A stretch of DNA of 64,000 bases from Siphonodentalium dalli (Eukaryota > Mollusca > Scaphopoda > Gadilida > Siphonodentaliidae), in the NCBI GenBank assembly GCA_032622095.1, contig CP136065.1:214872151-214936150 (forward strand), read 5' to 3'. This document shows, in pieces, positions 22,340 to 34,224 of the stretch (positions are counted from its first letter, which is position 1; each line of letters starts with the position of its first letter). Below the pieces are notes generated by a model, which saw only the letters and a list, made by a program, of their open reading frames with translations, was not told the DNA's origin and did not search any database. Both the position numbers and the translations under genes were made by a program.

Positions 22340-23577
22340 ATATACCGATACAGTACATTGGAAGTGTACGATAAGCAAAACACTGAACACCGTGGCAATT
22401 TTTTTGGGAGAGTGATAAAATTTTGGTATTCCATTCAACATCACTGTGTAGCGAGGACTAGTTAGTGCTATTTTGCATACAACATGATGTCAGTTTTAAT
22501 TTAATAACCAAAGTTAATGGTCTCCTCATTGTTGAGTATTTTGCTTATCGCACGCTATTTACAAAGGTTTTGGAGTTATCGCAAAGGTGTTTGTGATTTT
22601 TTGCAAAGTTTTGCTCCCCTTATCACTCATGCATCTGGCTGTGAATGACTGATCGGTCTATTTTAGCCCGACCAGGCAATTCTAGGTTGTTCACTCAGAC
22701 CTGTCTAAGACCTGCGATTTATCATAATGGTTTGTGATTTATCGTAAAGGTTTGTGATTTATTGTAAATGTTTGCGAGTTATCGCAAAGGTGTTCGTGAT
22801 TTTTCGCAAAGTTGTTTTGTGATTCATCGCAAACATTTGCTTCTCTTATCCTACCGGTACATGCATGGTGGATGCCAAAGAACGATTGGTCTATTTTAGC
22901 CCAACCATGCTATTACAGATCGATTGGTGGTTTATCCAGACCTGTTGGAAGATGTCTGATTCATATTTCTATTTATACGGTTCAAGTCCATTAGTGCCAA
23001 TGAATAAAAATATATCTGCGATAAATCACAAACCATTGCGATTAATCGCAACCCTTTGTGATCAATCGCAAACCTTTGTGATCAATCGAAATTCGAAAAC
23101 TATTACACTAAAACGCATATGTTTATTGCAAAGTAGTTTGCGATTTGCAAAAGGTTTGCGATTTACGCAAGGTAGTTTTTTATTTATCAGGCTATTCTAG
23201 ATCGATTCGGTGTTTCATCCAGACCTGTTTAATCTGAGATTTAGCTGTACCGGTAAACGCGGTATATTGTAAATAACAGTGGCATTTCTAATAATAGTTC
23301 ATAATTTCATATACATGTACATGTAGTGCGGCTCTACACGGTGTTGAGTGTTTTGCGTATTGCATACTCTACATACCGGTACATGTTTGTTATACTGTTT
23401 GTTTACATAAGATGGCGTTTGCTTGCATACAATGTAACACAGAGTAAAAACATAGCAACATGCTGAAATTAACGTGATACATGTATTTATGATTGGAATA
23501 AGAACATATTATTTATGTTTATGGCGGTTTTAATGGACGTGACTATTTTAACAGCAGTACCCATTGCCAACACTTAG
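22340..23577. mobile_element. Composite foldback element (TTTGCGATTT arrays), copy 1 of a three-site family
   Basis: The outer parts (22343-22460 and 23491-23576) match 58593-58708 and 58913-59006, and partly 45555-45680. Shared words include AGCGATAAGCA-type, GGAGAGTGATAAA, and at the right end GTGACTATTTTAACAGCA. The interior has ~24-bp TTTGTGATTTATCGCAAAGG repeats at 22560-22840. The inverse follows at 23010-23170, making a large hairpin. A TTTTAGCCC..CCAGACCTGT block recurs at 22660, 22890 and 23190. The frames across it are repeat translations. Confidence 0.7.
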
Positions 23578-23828
23578 CCGATCTTTAACAATATCCTCAT
23601 GGGCATACATTACAATTTTCTTCAATGTATGGTGTGACGACCCACAAATATCTAGACAACAGTATCATAACGAACGGCATGTAATCGCCATATATCGTAA
23701 CTCCACCGCAGTGACCATTTACATACAGCTGACTTTGCCATTTCATTAAAAGCGACACATCATATATTCATTGTACAGGTACTAGTACATGTAATTACAT
23801 TTCAGTCAATTCACTTTTCAGCTGCATA

Positions 23829-24032
23829 CAGTAATGCCCTAATTAAACGACTCCATAACCACAGCAGAATTATGGGTCATTTTCAGGATTTAGTCGAAAA
23901 TATGACTTGTTGCCATTCATCAGAAAGTATGGAGAGCTTTCCGATGAATGAAACAAGCCATTTTTCTCGAGCAGAGCTTTCCGATGAATGGCAACAAGAC
24001 ATATTTCCGATAGAGTCGATTAATTAGGCATT
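23829..24032. mobile_element. CAGT-terminated MITE, copy 3 (degraded)
   Basis: The left end CAGTAATGCCCTAATTAA is preceded by TA. The interior has AGAGCTTTCCGATGAATG twice, so it has an internal duplication. The right end stops at GATTAATTAGGCA without the terminal CTG. Confidence 0.75.
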
Positions 24033-24785
24033 TATATGTAAATCAATTTCGTCAATGTTTTGTTTTCATTAAAGGAAATTGAAAATTCATTGATGATTTC
24101 ATCATCTCAACATTTCATTAAAGCGATGCTTTATGTTCACACACATCGTTTCATTCGGGCAACAGTTTTCCATTTCTACACTGCCCATTGCATTGATCGT
24201 CTTCAACGGGGATAATCTAGGGCGGTTTTGGGGGTGGGGGTGTCTCGTCCCCCACAACTTAGGTCAAAATTTTCAAATTCATACCTGCCAAAACATAAGT
24301 TGGAGATTTCACACCAACAGTAGGTTGAAAATGTTCCTGTATTCTGATTTTCAAACAATTTATTGGGGGGGGGGGGGGGGTTACCGGTTATTGTTTTTGG
24401 ACCAATATATGTATATTTTCCTATTTTTGTCAAAATTTTCGACTGAAATGGTCATCAGTTGGAAATTTTCATACGGTACCTTAGGGGTGGCTGACAGGTT
24501 AGCAATTTCCAACACTTGGGAAAAGTTGTCTCCTGGTCCCTCCCCCGTAGCCAGTCAAAAACTGCTAGTTAATTTAAGAAAACAATAATGACTTAATTTT
24601 GTTCTGACGTGCGGGGGGGGGGGGGGTAGATTGTGTGAGAACCCACCACAGTTTAATTCACAGCAGGTTCTCAGCTATTATTATATGATGTTCAAACTTT
24701 AGTCATATGTTTGGACTGATCATAATCATGATTTTATGCTTGAATAGTTCACAAGGTGTGCAATGTCAGGTAGTTTTCAACTTTA
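24033..24785. other. G-run-rich non-coding stretch
   Basis: Poly-G runs lie at about 24364-24380 and 24612-24627. The 151-codon frame at 24133-24588 has no domain and reads through a poly-Gly G-run. I do not call it a gene. Confidence 0.5.
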
Positions 24786-25370
24786 AAACGCAGTCCCCAG
24801 TTACATTCACACACATTTAACTTACAAAGGTCTCCACATGGATGCTTGTATGTGATACATCAAAACCATCGACGCACGTCCCCAGTTACATGTACATTCA
24901 CACACAGGATTTACAAAGGTTTCCAAATGGATGCTTGTGTGTGACATATCCAAACCATCAACACATGTGACACGTCCCCAGTTACATTCACACACATAAC
25001 ATGTACAAAGGTCCACACATGGATGCTTGTGTGTGATATATCAAAACCGTCAACGCACGTCCCCAGTTACCTTCACACATATATAGGATTTACAAAAGTC
25101 CCCAATTGGGTGCTTGTGTGTGATATATCAAAACCTTCAACGAACGTCCCCAGTTACTTCCACACACATAGGATTGACACAGGTCCCCAATTGGATGCTT
25201 GTATGTGATATATCAAAACCTTCAACGCACGTCCCCAGTTACCTTCACACACATAGGATTAACACAGGTCCCCAATTGGATGCTTGCGTGTGATATATCG
25301 AAACCACGAACGCACGTCCCCAGTTATCTTCACGCGCACTTCCGGTCTACAAGGTCCCCATTTCGATGTC
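24786..25370. repeat. Satellite array, ~85-86-bp unit, 7 copies
   Basis: CGTCCCCAGTTAC begins each unit near 24791, 24877, 24973, 25058, 25145, 25229 and 25315. The unit continues with CACACACATAGGATT, TCCCCAATTGGATGCTTG and GTGATATATCAAAACC. Copy 2 carries an inserted CATGTA. GTCCCCA words continue to 25540, next to a TG microsatellite. Confidence 0.92.
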
Positions 25371-25552
25371 CCCATTTTAGGGCATTATGTTAAAACTGTC
25401 GCCATGGTCAATGCATCAACTTTCCGACAGCGGCATAAGGACATACAACAATGTGTCGAATGGACAACGGACTAGAATGACCATAACAGTCGTATCTCGA
25501 AGTCCCCATTTGTGATGATTTTGTCAGAGTCCCCAGATACCCCCCCCATATA

Positions 25553-25585
25553 CACGTATGTGTGTGTGTGTGTGTGTGTGTGTGT
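25553..25585. repeat. (TG)n microsatellite
   Basis: A pure TG run of about 26 bp follows CGTATG. Confidence 0.9.
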
Positions 25586-26290
25586 TCGCGATGAACTCGA
25601 AAACGGCCGACCCGATTTCGATGAAACTTCGTATGTGAGGGTACTATCGGTCGGGAAGTGGCATAGGCATATTAATTTTCAGATCCGAGGTCAACTTTTC
25701 ACGTGCCGAGGTCAAATCTGTTTTTACGCTGTGTTACGGGACTTTCATTTGAGTTCGGTGCTTACAAATCGATTCGAAACAGCGCGAATAATAAAATGCC
25801 AGTCATAATAATGACACTGTGAGAATCTTTCGTGTTTCCTCTTTCCAACGATATATAATGCGTATGTATCCGTTTTAGTTATCTGCCTCAATTATCAAGA
25901 AGAAGTGGTACTATCTTCCATCAGGATAAAAAACAATGCGAAACTTCTATGACGTCATTAGAGGTCATAACGTTAGATCACGTTAACGCTTAACCGGCCG
26001 ATGCATTTGACTGTTTCAGACGTCTTGGCGATATCTCGGGCACCGATGGTAATTTATCTTTACGTTGAAACTTGATAATTAATGAGCGTGTGTATATGAG
26101 GCGCGTTTACATACTTGAGTGGAAATCAAATCGGGTTAAACTGGCGGATTTTTACGGACGAAATTTGATGCATAGGGTATCTCGGTATCCGCTTGGCCGA
26201 TATCCCGGTATCCGCTGGGCCGATTTCCACCATTTTTGGGGTGTTGGTGTTTGACCCCACCTGACCTTGACCTTCAAACTGGTCAATTCA
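25586..26290. repeat. Dispersed repeat ending in GACCTTGACCTTCAA words
   Basis: Phrases such as GACCCGATTTCGATGAAAC, GATATCCCGGTATCCGC (twice) and GACCTTGACCTTCAA resemble the array at 30030-30690. Both end with GACGAAGTCGGG. Likely two members of one dispersed repeat family; no gene. Confidence 0.5.
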
Positions 26291-26293
26291 AGG

Positions 26294-27716
26294 TCAAAGC
26301 CCGGACGAAGTCGGGTCACCTTCTAGTATATATATTGATATATATATTCTGTCCCTGGTGAATCTACCTGATTTGTTGAACTCCGATCCGAGGTATTTAT
26401 AGTTGTTTACAACTCCTATTTTTTCCGAGTTTAAACTAAATTGTGCCTCCTTAATTTTCTTGCGACTTCTTCCGAATATTACGATATTTGTTTTCGAGAG
26501 GTTTATTTTCATCTTCCAGATATCGCAATATTCTGTGAATTTATTTAATGAATGTTGGAGACCTTCCTTTGTATTCGATATAAGTATGGTAGTGTCCGCA
26601 TATAACAGAAGGAGAAGTTTAAGGTAAAAGCCGGTGTCCGAATTTCTAATTTTGTCCAAGTTGAAACCGTCACATCCACAACTCATAAGGTATTCATGTA
26701 AGTTATTTAGATATATGGAAAAAAGAATCGGGGAAAGGCTGCCTCCATGTTTCAAGCCTACGTAACGACGTTGACGTCGATTCGCGATCTTTTAGGCATA
26801 ATCTCATATTGTGATACAAGCCGTTGATAACTCGCAAGATTTTGCCTGAAACATTGCAACTGTGTAGCTTTGTCCAAAGGTCTTCTCTGTGAATTAGATC
26901 GAAAGCTTTGGACAAATCAACAAACGCACAGAAAAGATTCTCCCTGTTGATATTTGCTAAGTTGGTCAGGGTATAAAGATTGAACATATGATCTATTGTG
27001 AGCACCCTTTGCGAAAGCCAGCATTAAATTCTGATTGGATGCGATTTCGTTCGATGTAAGCAGATGTACGTTTGCTTAAGATACTGGTGAAAACTTTTGA
27101 CATACAACTCAATAGTGTTATCCTGCGGTAGTTGTCTGGATTTGAAGTGTCATTCTTAATGACTCCAATATCCCAGTCAGTTTGAATAACACATGTATCG
27201 AATATAACATTAAAGTAAGGTGTATAAAAGTCACATAGAAATGGTCAGCTATGTTTAATAAATGAGTTATTAACATTGTCACATCTCGGGGCGATGCCTG
27301 ATTTCAACGATTTAACGACGTTCTCTATTTCGGTTTTAGAAATTGGCCCGTTCAAAGAATTGTCATGCAGTCGTGATTCCGGGTTGGACTCTGGTTGGGT
27401 ATTGGTTTGGCTGACGCCTGTATCTGCCATAGCCGATAACGCGAGTTCTTCGTTTTCGTAGTGCGATCTGAAGCTCTCTACTGTGGGGCGTGGTAGTTCA
27501 CGTGTTTTTTTAAAGAAGTTTCCGGACATCTTTGCTGGAATTAGTGCGAAAGTTATGTAACTTTGTTCTTATACCCGCATTATATTTCATTTTACTTCTG
27601 GTTAATGCCATTTTGTATTGTTGTCTTCTTTTAATAATTAACGCCCATCGGGTGTATACTTGTGGGCATATTTTAGATAGCTGGTTGTGTGTGGAGGTTT
27701 TGTAAATAGATAATTG
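26294..27716 (-). pseudogene. Non-LTR retrotransposon reverse transcriptase, frameshifted and mutated
   Basis: Reading the minus strand from 27716: TRWALIIKRRQQYKMA and NAGIRTKLHNFRT precede the RT. After a frameshift at an A-run (~27510) comes SKTEIENVVKSLKSG, a normal RT N-terminal segment. The next frame (27005-26703) has motif A as FCAFVDLSKAFDLIHREDL. The following frame (26755-26294) has motif B as GGSLSPILFSIYLNNL and motif C as LLYADTTIL, where the catalytic YADD has become YADT. SKTNIVIFGRS and NNYKYLG follow as expected. The element stops at a TATATA run near 26330 without its C-terminus. At least three frame changes and the lost aspartate mean it is dead. Confidence 0.9.
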
Positions 27717-28780
27717 TTTTTTCCGGTTGTGACAATTCGCAGTGGGTCCCTATTTGCGGAGATCTTTTTGCGGAGGTCCCCGAATTCGCAGAGGTCCCCT
27801 AAAATGGTCGAAATATGTTGATTTTAATGAGTGAAAGGGAGCGTATATGAACTGTGCTTTATACTGATTTGCTATGAACGTTTTGTCATACAAATTGTAT
27901 TTTTATATTCAACAATAGACTAATTTTTCCTTACGTCTTGCTGTCTTGTTGTTTTAGGATATTTTAAGGAAGGCTATAATCTGGCCGTGTCAATCTGAGC
28001 TATAGCGATCGGATATCTCACAGGACAACACTTTTCGGGGTTTCGCGGGGTGTGTATTCGCCGGATTGATAGTTGCAGTATGTAACTATTATGACCGCAT
28101 TAATTGCTTTCAATGTTTATATATCAACAATGGCTGGACCACTGTTGCAGATTTTATGGCGGGAACACAATGACTCCGATTTTTGATCCGCATTTAGAGA
28201 CTTCTGGTGTGGTGAATTAGAAACCTACAGTAATTAGCCGTAGTTTTTTGTAATAATTTGAAGGATTAGTTGTTTTAACGGAATTCTGAGGCGGTACATT
28301 CATGTAACCAATATATTCTACATTTGTTTTTATAATTTATATTTATGGCTAATAATATAATCTTGAGGGCGTTACCATTTCTGATTATGGTTTTCTTGTA
28401 TTTAATTTGCTGGAGACAGTTGGTTTTGTGCGGTATCGCTTACGTTCTCTTCTATACGCCGTTCGCGTGCGCGCGCAGTTATAAGCGAACCACTGGCGGC
28501 TATTTTTTCTTTTGTGTGTTATGACACTCTTACGCGTTTGTTTAACCTTTGCCGCTGACAAAAGTAAGTTTTTCAGTTTTCCGGTAATTCTGTTTATTAC
28601 GCCACAAGGTGGTGTAAGCTGTTTTACAGTGTTTCATGTTCGAGTGGACGATCGATAACCCACTGGGCGAATGTATTATGGTTAGGTATTTTTTCGTACT
28701 TGAGTATAAACCGTACCGATAGAGTCACGATAGTCCGACAAAGATTAGCACATGTGTTTACGTCACCGGTGTAATTGTGG
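27717..28780. other. Non-coding; contains a 62-bp block repeated at 30858
   Basis: GCGGAGGTCCCC-type words occur at 27755-27800. The block at 28337-28398 (ending GCGTTACCATTTCTGATTAT) recurs with few changes at 30858-30921, immediately beside the LINE at 30909. No gene was recognised. Confidence 0.5.
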
Positions 28781-28794
28781 GGACATGTTTCTAT

Positions 28795-29100
28795 TATGAA
28801 GGTTCGCTATCCCGAAGGTCCACTATTCCGAAGGTTCGCTATTCCGAATGTTTTCTATTCCGAAGGTTTTTGTTATTTTTAGGTTAATTCTATATTCTAA
28901 AATATTGAGAGGGTTCATTATCACGAAGATTCTTTTTATGGAGTGTGCGCTCACATCCGAACGGATCCTGCGCGCATACCGATACATATACATGTACATG
29001 AGGAAATAACGTAGAACATTAAATGTGATTTTGTTTTGTTTTCGCGGGTTTTCTTGAGATTTAATGTCATTACGTGGGCCCATACCTTTGAATTCTTGGC
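28795..29100. repeat. TATTCCGAAGGT minisatellite plus flank, copy 1
   Basis: Short units CTATTCCGAAGGTTCG (16-17 bp) repeat about five times. They are followed by GGTTAATTCTATATTCTAAA and TTCATTATCACGAAGATTC. The same order occurs at 29284-29560, so a ~500-bp unit is duplicated. Confidence 0.8.
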
Positions 29101-29283
29101 ATATAATATGAATGTTGTGGTATATATGGACCCTCCTGTATTGGGACATGACACAGGTACAGTTGACTTAAGTGCTGTTCTGTGCGGGTATCCAATTTGG
29201 GGTTCAATATTTTAAGGGCCAAATTTAGAATTTTATGGACCCATACCTTTGAACTCTGGGCATATAATATGAATATTGGGGGG

Positions 29284-29560
29284 GGGCATGTCTCTATTCC
29301 GAAGGTTCACTATCCCGAAGGTCCACTATTCCGAAATTTCTCTGAATGTTCACTAGTCCGAAGGTTCACCAATCCGAAGGTTCGTTATTCCGAAGGTTCT
29401 CTATTCCGAAGGTATTTGTTATTTTAAGGTTAATTCTATATTCTAAAGTATTGAGAGGGTTCATTATCACGAAGATTCTTTTTATGAAGGAAATAACTTA
29501 AAACATTAAATGTGATTTTGTTTTGTTTTCGCTGGTTTTCTTGAGTTTAATGTCATTACG
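29284..29560. repeat. TATTCCGAAGGT minisatellite plus flank, copy 2
   Basis: About eight CTATTCCGAAGGTTC units, then the same flank as copy 1. The + frame at 29182-29427 is a translation of this repeat. Confidence 0.8.
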
Positions 29561-30029
29561 TATTACCTTATTTCTCATTACATATTCACGCCAAGCAGAC
29601 CACACAATTGCTATGTTTCCATGCGATTTAATGTCATTACGTGTGACCTAATATCTCAATAATCTGAGGCAAGAGTACGCCTGCTAAAGGCGAATTATAA
29701 CAGTTGGGCTATAACGCTTGATGAATACTGGAGGCTATAACAAACTGCGCAGCAGAATATCGCTAAATAGACGAGTATGAGATGAGCCTATCTGCAATTG
29801 TGACTTTGTTTAAAGGCCCACTTAATTTTCGAGTCATTGATTTTGTTTATAGTATATACGGTTTTAATAACAATTTATGCCATAAAATTTGAATAAAATA
29901 CTATAATTCATCACCATTTGAAACGCAGAATACTTCTATCTCCTAGTTTGAAACACCTTTAAAAAACCGCGACAAGTCGTGCGTCGTATATCTAGCAATT
30001 AGCAACTAACATTTCCTCTTTGGCTTTCC

Positions 30030-30690
30030 ATAGATTTCAACGTAATTTGATACTTAGGGATATTTGTGTCCGGGAAGTGTTTTGGACCGGTCAAATCGTG
30101 ACCCCGAACAGACCTTGACATTTAAAACTGTCAATGCAAGGTAAATTTGGGTAAAACGGGCGAATTTCGGCGAAATTTGATACCTACGGATACTTTTGTC
30201 CGGCGAGTGTTTTGAACGGGTCAAATCATGACCTCGGCGTGACCTTGACCTTCAATGTGGTCAATCAAAGGTCAAATCGGGTAAAACGGATGGATTTCGA
30301 CGAAATTTGATACCTATGGGTGCTTTTGTCGGGGGAGTGTTTTGGACGGGTCAAATCATGACTCCGACCTTACATTGACCTTCCCAATTGTTAATTAAAG
30401 GTCAAGTGGGGTAAAACGGATGGATTTCGACGAAATTTGATACCTATGGGTGCTTTTGTCGGGGGAGTGTTTTGGACGGGTCAAATCATGACTCCGACCT
30501 TACATTGACCTTCCCAATTGTTAATTAAAGGTCAAGTGGGGTAAAACGGACGGATTTCGACGAAATTTGATACCTAAGGGTACTTTTCTCCGGGGTGGGG
30601 GTGTTTTGGACGGGTCAAATCATGACCCTGACCTGACCTTAACTTTCGAAATAGTCAATTCAAGGTCAAATCGCGCCTTTCGCCGGAAAT
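30030..30690. repeat. Satellite array, 130-bp unit, ~5 copies
   Basis: GTAAAACGG starts at 30151, 30281, 30411 and 30541, exactly 130 bp apart. Each is followed by GATTTCGACGAAATTTGATA and later GACCTTCCCAATTG or GACCTTGACCTTC words. The 30281 and 30411 units are almost identical over their full length, pointing to recent unit amplification. Confidence 0.92.
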
Positions 30691-30908
30691 CAGATGGGCA
30701 ACAGCCCAGACGAAGTCGGGCCCATCAGCTTGTGTAATAAAGAAGACAGTTTGAAGAATGTAATGTATAACACGAGAAACGGGAAAACTTGAAATATGGA
30801 AGTATGCAAATTTCCCACATAAAATTTGAAAGCTAGTTTATAGTATAATTATATTATAATTTATATTTATGGCTAATAATATGATATTGGTGGCGTTACC
30901 ATTTCTGA

Positions 30909-32709
30909 CTATGGTTTTCTTGTCTCAGCTTGTGCGTCTGTGTTGTTTTGATCTGCTAAATGTGTAATATTGTTGTGAAGGTCGGTCAATTCACCAGCCT
31001 TTGTTCGGAGATATTCGGTGAACGATTGTGCATTGAAGCGAGATCTTGACTGGTTGGCCCTGTTGTGTTGTGACTGGGGTGTAGCAGGCGTGACCGGCTT
31101 ACTACCGGTACACGCGATGCGTTCAAATTTACAACTGATATCGAGTCCACGATGAACATCTGACCTAGTGCCTTCATATTTTAGGCGGGCAACTACTTCA
31201 TAAGTGTTTGGAGAACATAACACATAATCAACAGTACTCACGTCTTTACATGTGCTTAGTCCCTAATTAACACCTTTGCGTCCATTCAGGATCACCATGT
31301 CTGCCTGACCACATACATGCATTAGCTTACCGCCTGAGTTGTTTGACCGGGGATCAGTGTTTACTCTATCGATAAACTATGTCACTAATGTCCAAATGTC
31401 CAAATTTTGTTGCTATTTTTATCGCGTGTTTGGTGTCACTAAGTGTTCCGATTTGGGCGTTAAAATCTCGGGCGTTTATTATGTGGTCATAATTTATGAT
31501 TTTTTCCATAATTGATATCGTTAGGTTTTCGAACATGTTATCTTTACAATAGTTGGAATTTTCCGGAGGAACATATATGTACTGTCTCACACTCGTCGTC
31601 AATAATCATGACGAGCTCTCGGTATTGATCTTTAATTACAATACATAAACCACCTGATCTTAACCGAGAGATCTTTTTACGATTTTTAACCCCGTGCGTG
31701 TGAAAGTTCTCTATTTCTATCGTGTCGATATTGTCAGTTTTTGTTTCCTGCATGAAAACAATATAAAATTCATTTAGGAATGCTGTGAATTCTGGGTCGT
31801 CCAGTTTTGATCGTAACCCACATTCATTTATTGATAATAATTTCAGGTCACTGATGGTAACTCCCGGGCATCCATATGTAATACCCCCCCCCTGCATCAG
31901 AATTGGGCTGGGTGTGGAATTGGGTGCGCTCTTTTGCAAAACTGGGGTGGGTGTATTTGGTCCACATTTACGAAAGTTTATAAGTTTGTCACTGTGGCCT
32001 GATGTGGCCTGATGTGCCATGCAGGTGTGGACACACGGTCCTTATCCATGATTGTTCTATTGCTAATCGAACTGACTTGAGGTTTTCTTATACCACCACG
32101 ACCACGTCCTCTGAATTTACATGTATATGTTGGGGGGGGGATGAACAACACTCCCTTCGGCACAGTGTTTGTTGACTTCTGTAAGTTTTTTGTTTCACTA
32201 GCTTTGCTGGCAGCGCTTCCTTTTTGTAATTTACGTGGCTGTTGTCCCTGTTGTTGGCGCACTTGCTAATATTTACTTTGTTGTTTCGTGTTTTGATTTT
32301 GTTGTAACTGACGGTGTGGCCCTTTCACTGGTGGGACATCTTGTATAGACTCCGGTCTGTAGTGGTGGGTTCCCTGTGGTTTAACAATTTTATTGTCAAC
32401 ATACAACCTGTCAACTACGACCCTCGCTTCCATTCCTCGGTCGCGCTCTTCTTTGGCCATTGGATTAAGCACCTCTTTCCTGTGTGTATTGACAATTTTC
32501 GGGAGACGTGTGTAGTAATCCGATCCCTTTAGTAGTCCACCTTTCCTTCGGATAAACTCCCTGTCCTTACAATTTACGAATTTTACCGATATCGGGCGGC
32601 TTCTCCCCTCCGCGTACTGTCCCATTCGATAAGCTTTGCCTACTTCAATCCTATTGTTTATATTGAGCATTTGTCGAAAGATATCTGCCGTTTCTTTCAG
32701 TGTTGACAT
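30909..32709 (-). pseudogene. LINE ORF1 (L1-type RRM) and AP-endonuclease remnant, copy A
   Basis: From 32709 the minus strand encodes an L1-type ORF1 RRM: KAYRMGQYAEGRSRPISVKF then KDREFIRRKGGLLKGSDYY and RVVVDRLYVDNKIV. A TAG at 32266-32268 interrupts it and the frame continues Q-rich to 31978. An overlapping frame (32020-31544) holds the endonuclease start: LKLLSINECGLRSKL with the catalytic-type E in FMQETKTD. A frameshift and apparent loss of ~30 residues lead to YIYVPPENSNYCKDN and ARDFNAQIG, where GDFNA has become RDFNA. The last frame has STVDYVLCSPNTYEVV and SDVH in place of SDH. No RT follows directly. A nearly identical partial copy is at 37695-39332. Confidence 0.88.
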
Positions 32710-34224
32710 ATACTGCCGTCAGAATCGTGTTCTAACAGACACATATACAAAGAATCCTTTGAATCCGGGCGTAATACACGGTGGCCTATATAGCAATATG
32801 ACTACACCGCAGACAATGGTTGCTGGGTCATGGTGATTTTAACGTACCGTTGCGGCAACTCAGATTGCTCGTTACAACATGCTGTGTGGACAACATGATA
32901 CACATAAAAAGCAATGTCTTTTGAAATAAACCTCAACTAAGGAGATAAATGTACTTTGTTGAGTTGTATATTCGGTGATTTTAAAGCAGTTTGTGATCAA
33001 GCCGGCCTGTCGAATGTCCAACTCAACAAGATACGTTTTTTCCATTGAAATTCGATTCGCCCAAAAATAAATGGAAATAAACTGCACGAAATACATTTTT
33101 GTCGGCATTTAATCCGACGTCCTTTTTTCGGTCATCAAATCTCTGGGTACACTCGATCGGCTGAATTCTGGCCTCTTGTCCACACCATCCTAATAACCAC
33201 GGTGTTCCAAGTCAGAACTTGGTCTCGCGAAACCACCTGGCCCCAAGCTGTGCTCGGCGGATTATTGTACAATCAATGACAATCAATGACAATCTATGAA
33301 CAAAAGCATGATGCGCGCTCCATCGAGATTGTCGTGTCGTGTTGGTGTCGCCAAACATGAGCACGTAAAAGCGGCTTATCTCCGTATTGTATAGAACTAC
33401 CTGTATGCCGTGCCGTTAGACAGGGATCACGGGGCAGGGGTGGTGCAGATTTCTCACTATTTATGCGAATGTCACGACGTTATCAGTTTTACGGGTGGAT
33501 GAAAGTCTACACAGACAATAAATGTCACCGATGAATCACTCCTCTGTGTGTAGAAACCTCCAACCCCGGAAAGCAACCGACAAACTTGCCCAGATAAACG
33601 ATTCAGATTATCCTGACTTAGCGAGGATCGCGAATGCACGCTTGTCTGTATTCGAACCAACTTCGTCAGCGCTAGACGGCACATGCATGGCGGCATAATG
33701 CACTGTTCATTCTTCCGACAGGACCACCGGGGTCCTTTCCAATCAATGTAGTGTAAACTATTGTGTGTTCAGATCAAGAACCAACTATATATTGTTCAAC
33801 TTTGAGTCAAAATATTACAGTGCTATTATACAATAAGTTCAAGACATTCCAACCACCACCTGGGTTATTGCGTTAGGTTCGTAATTTCTAACTGTTTCTG
33901 AAAATGAGGTATACACTGTATCAATTAGAATATTGCAAACTTAAAGATGAGATATTCAGTTGTCTCTGGCATTATTAATTTAGTGGGGTGCAAATGGAAA
34001 TGATAAGTTTAACAAAACCCCAAACAAAACCCAATTAGTCACGTTCCTGTATGTTTCGCTCATGTCGCCACTCCCTTGTTCGGGACTATTATGACTGTTC
34101 GGTAACGGCTGAAATTGTCAAATCCAAGTCTTATATTTAAGTCATGCTGTGAACGTGGTGTTTTAAAGTTGGAACTTCGAGTTTCCTAAAAATACTCATT
34201 GCTGTTTGTCGCAACCAAACTATT

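Noticed and set aside
22865-23200. 111-codon + frame
   Set aside because: Composed of TTTGCGATT repeat translations within the foldback element.
24133-24588. 151-codon + frame
   Set aside because: Crosses a poly-G run, has no domain and no plausible start or splice context.
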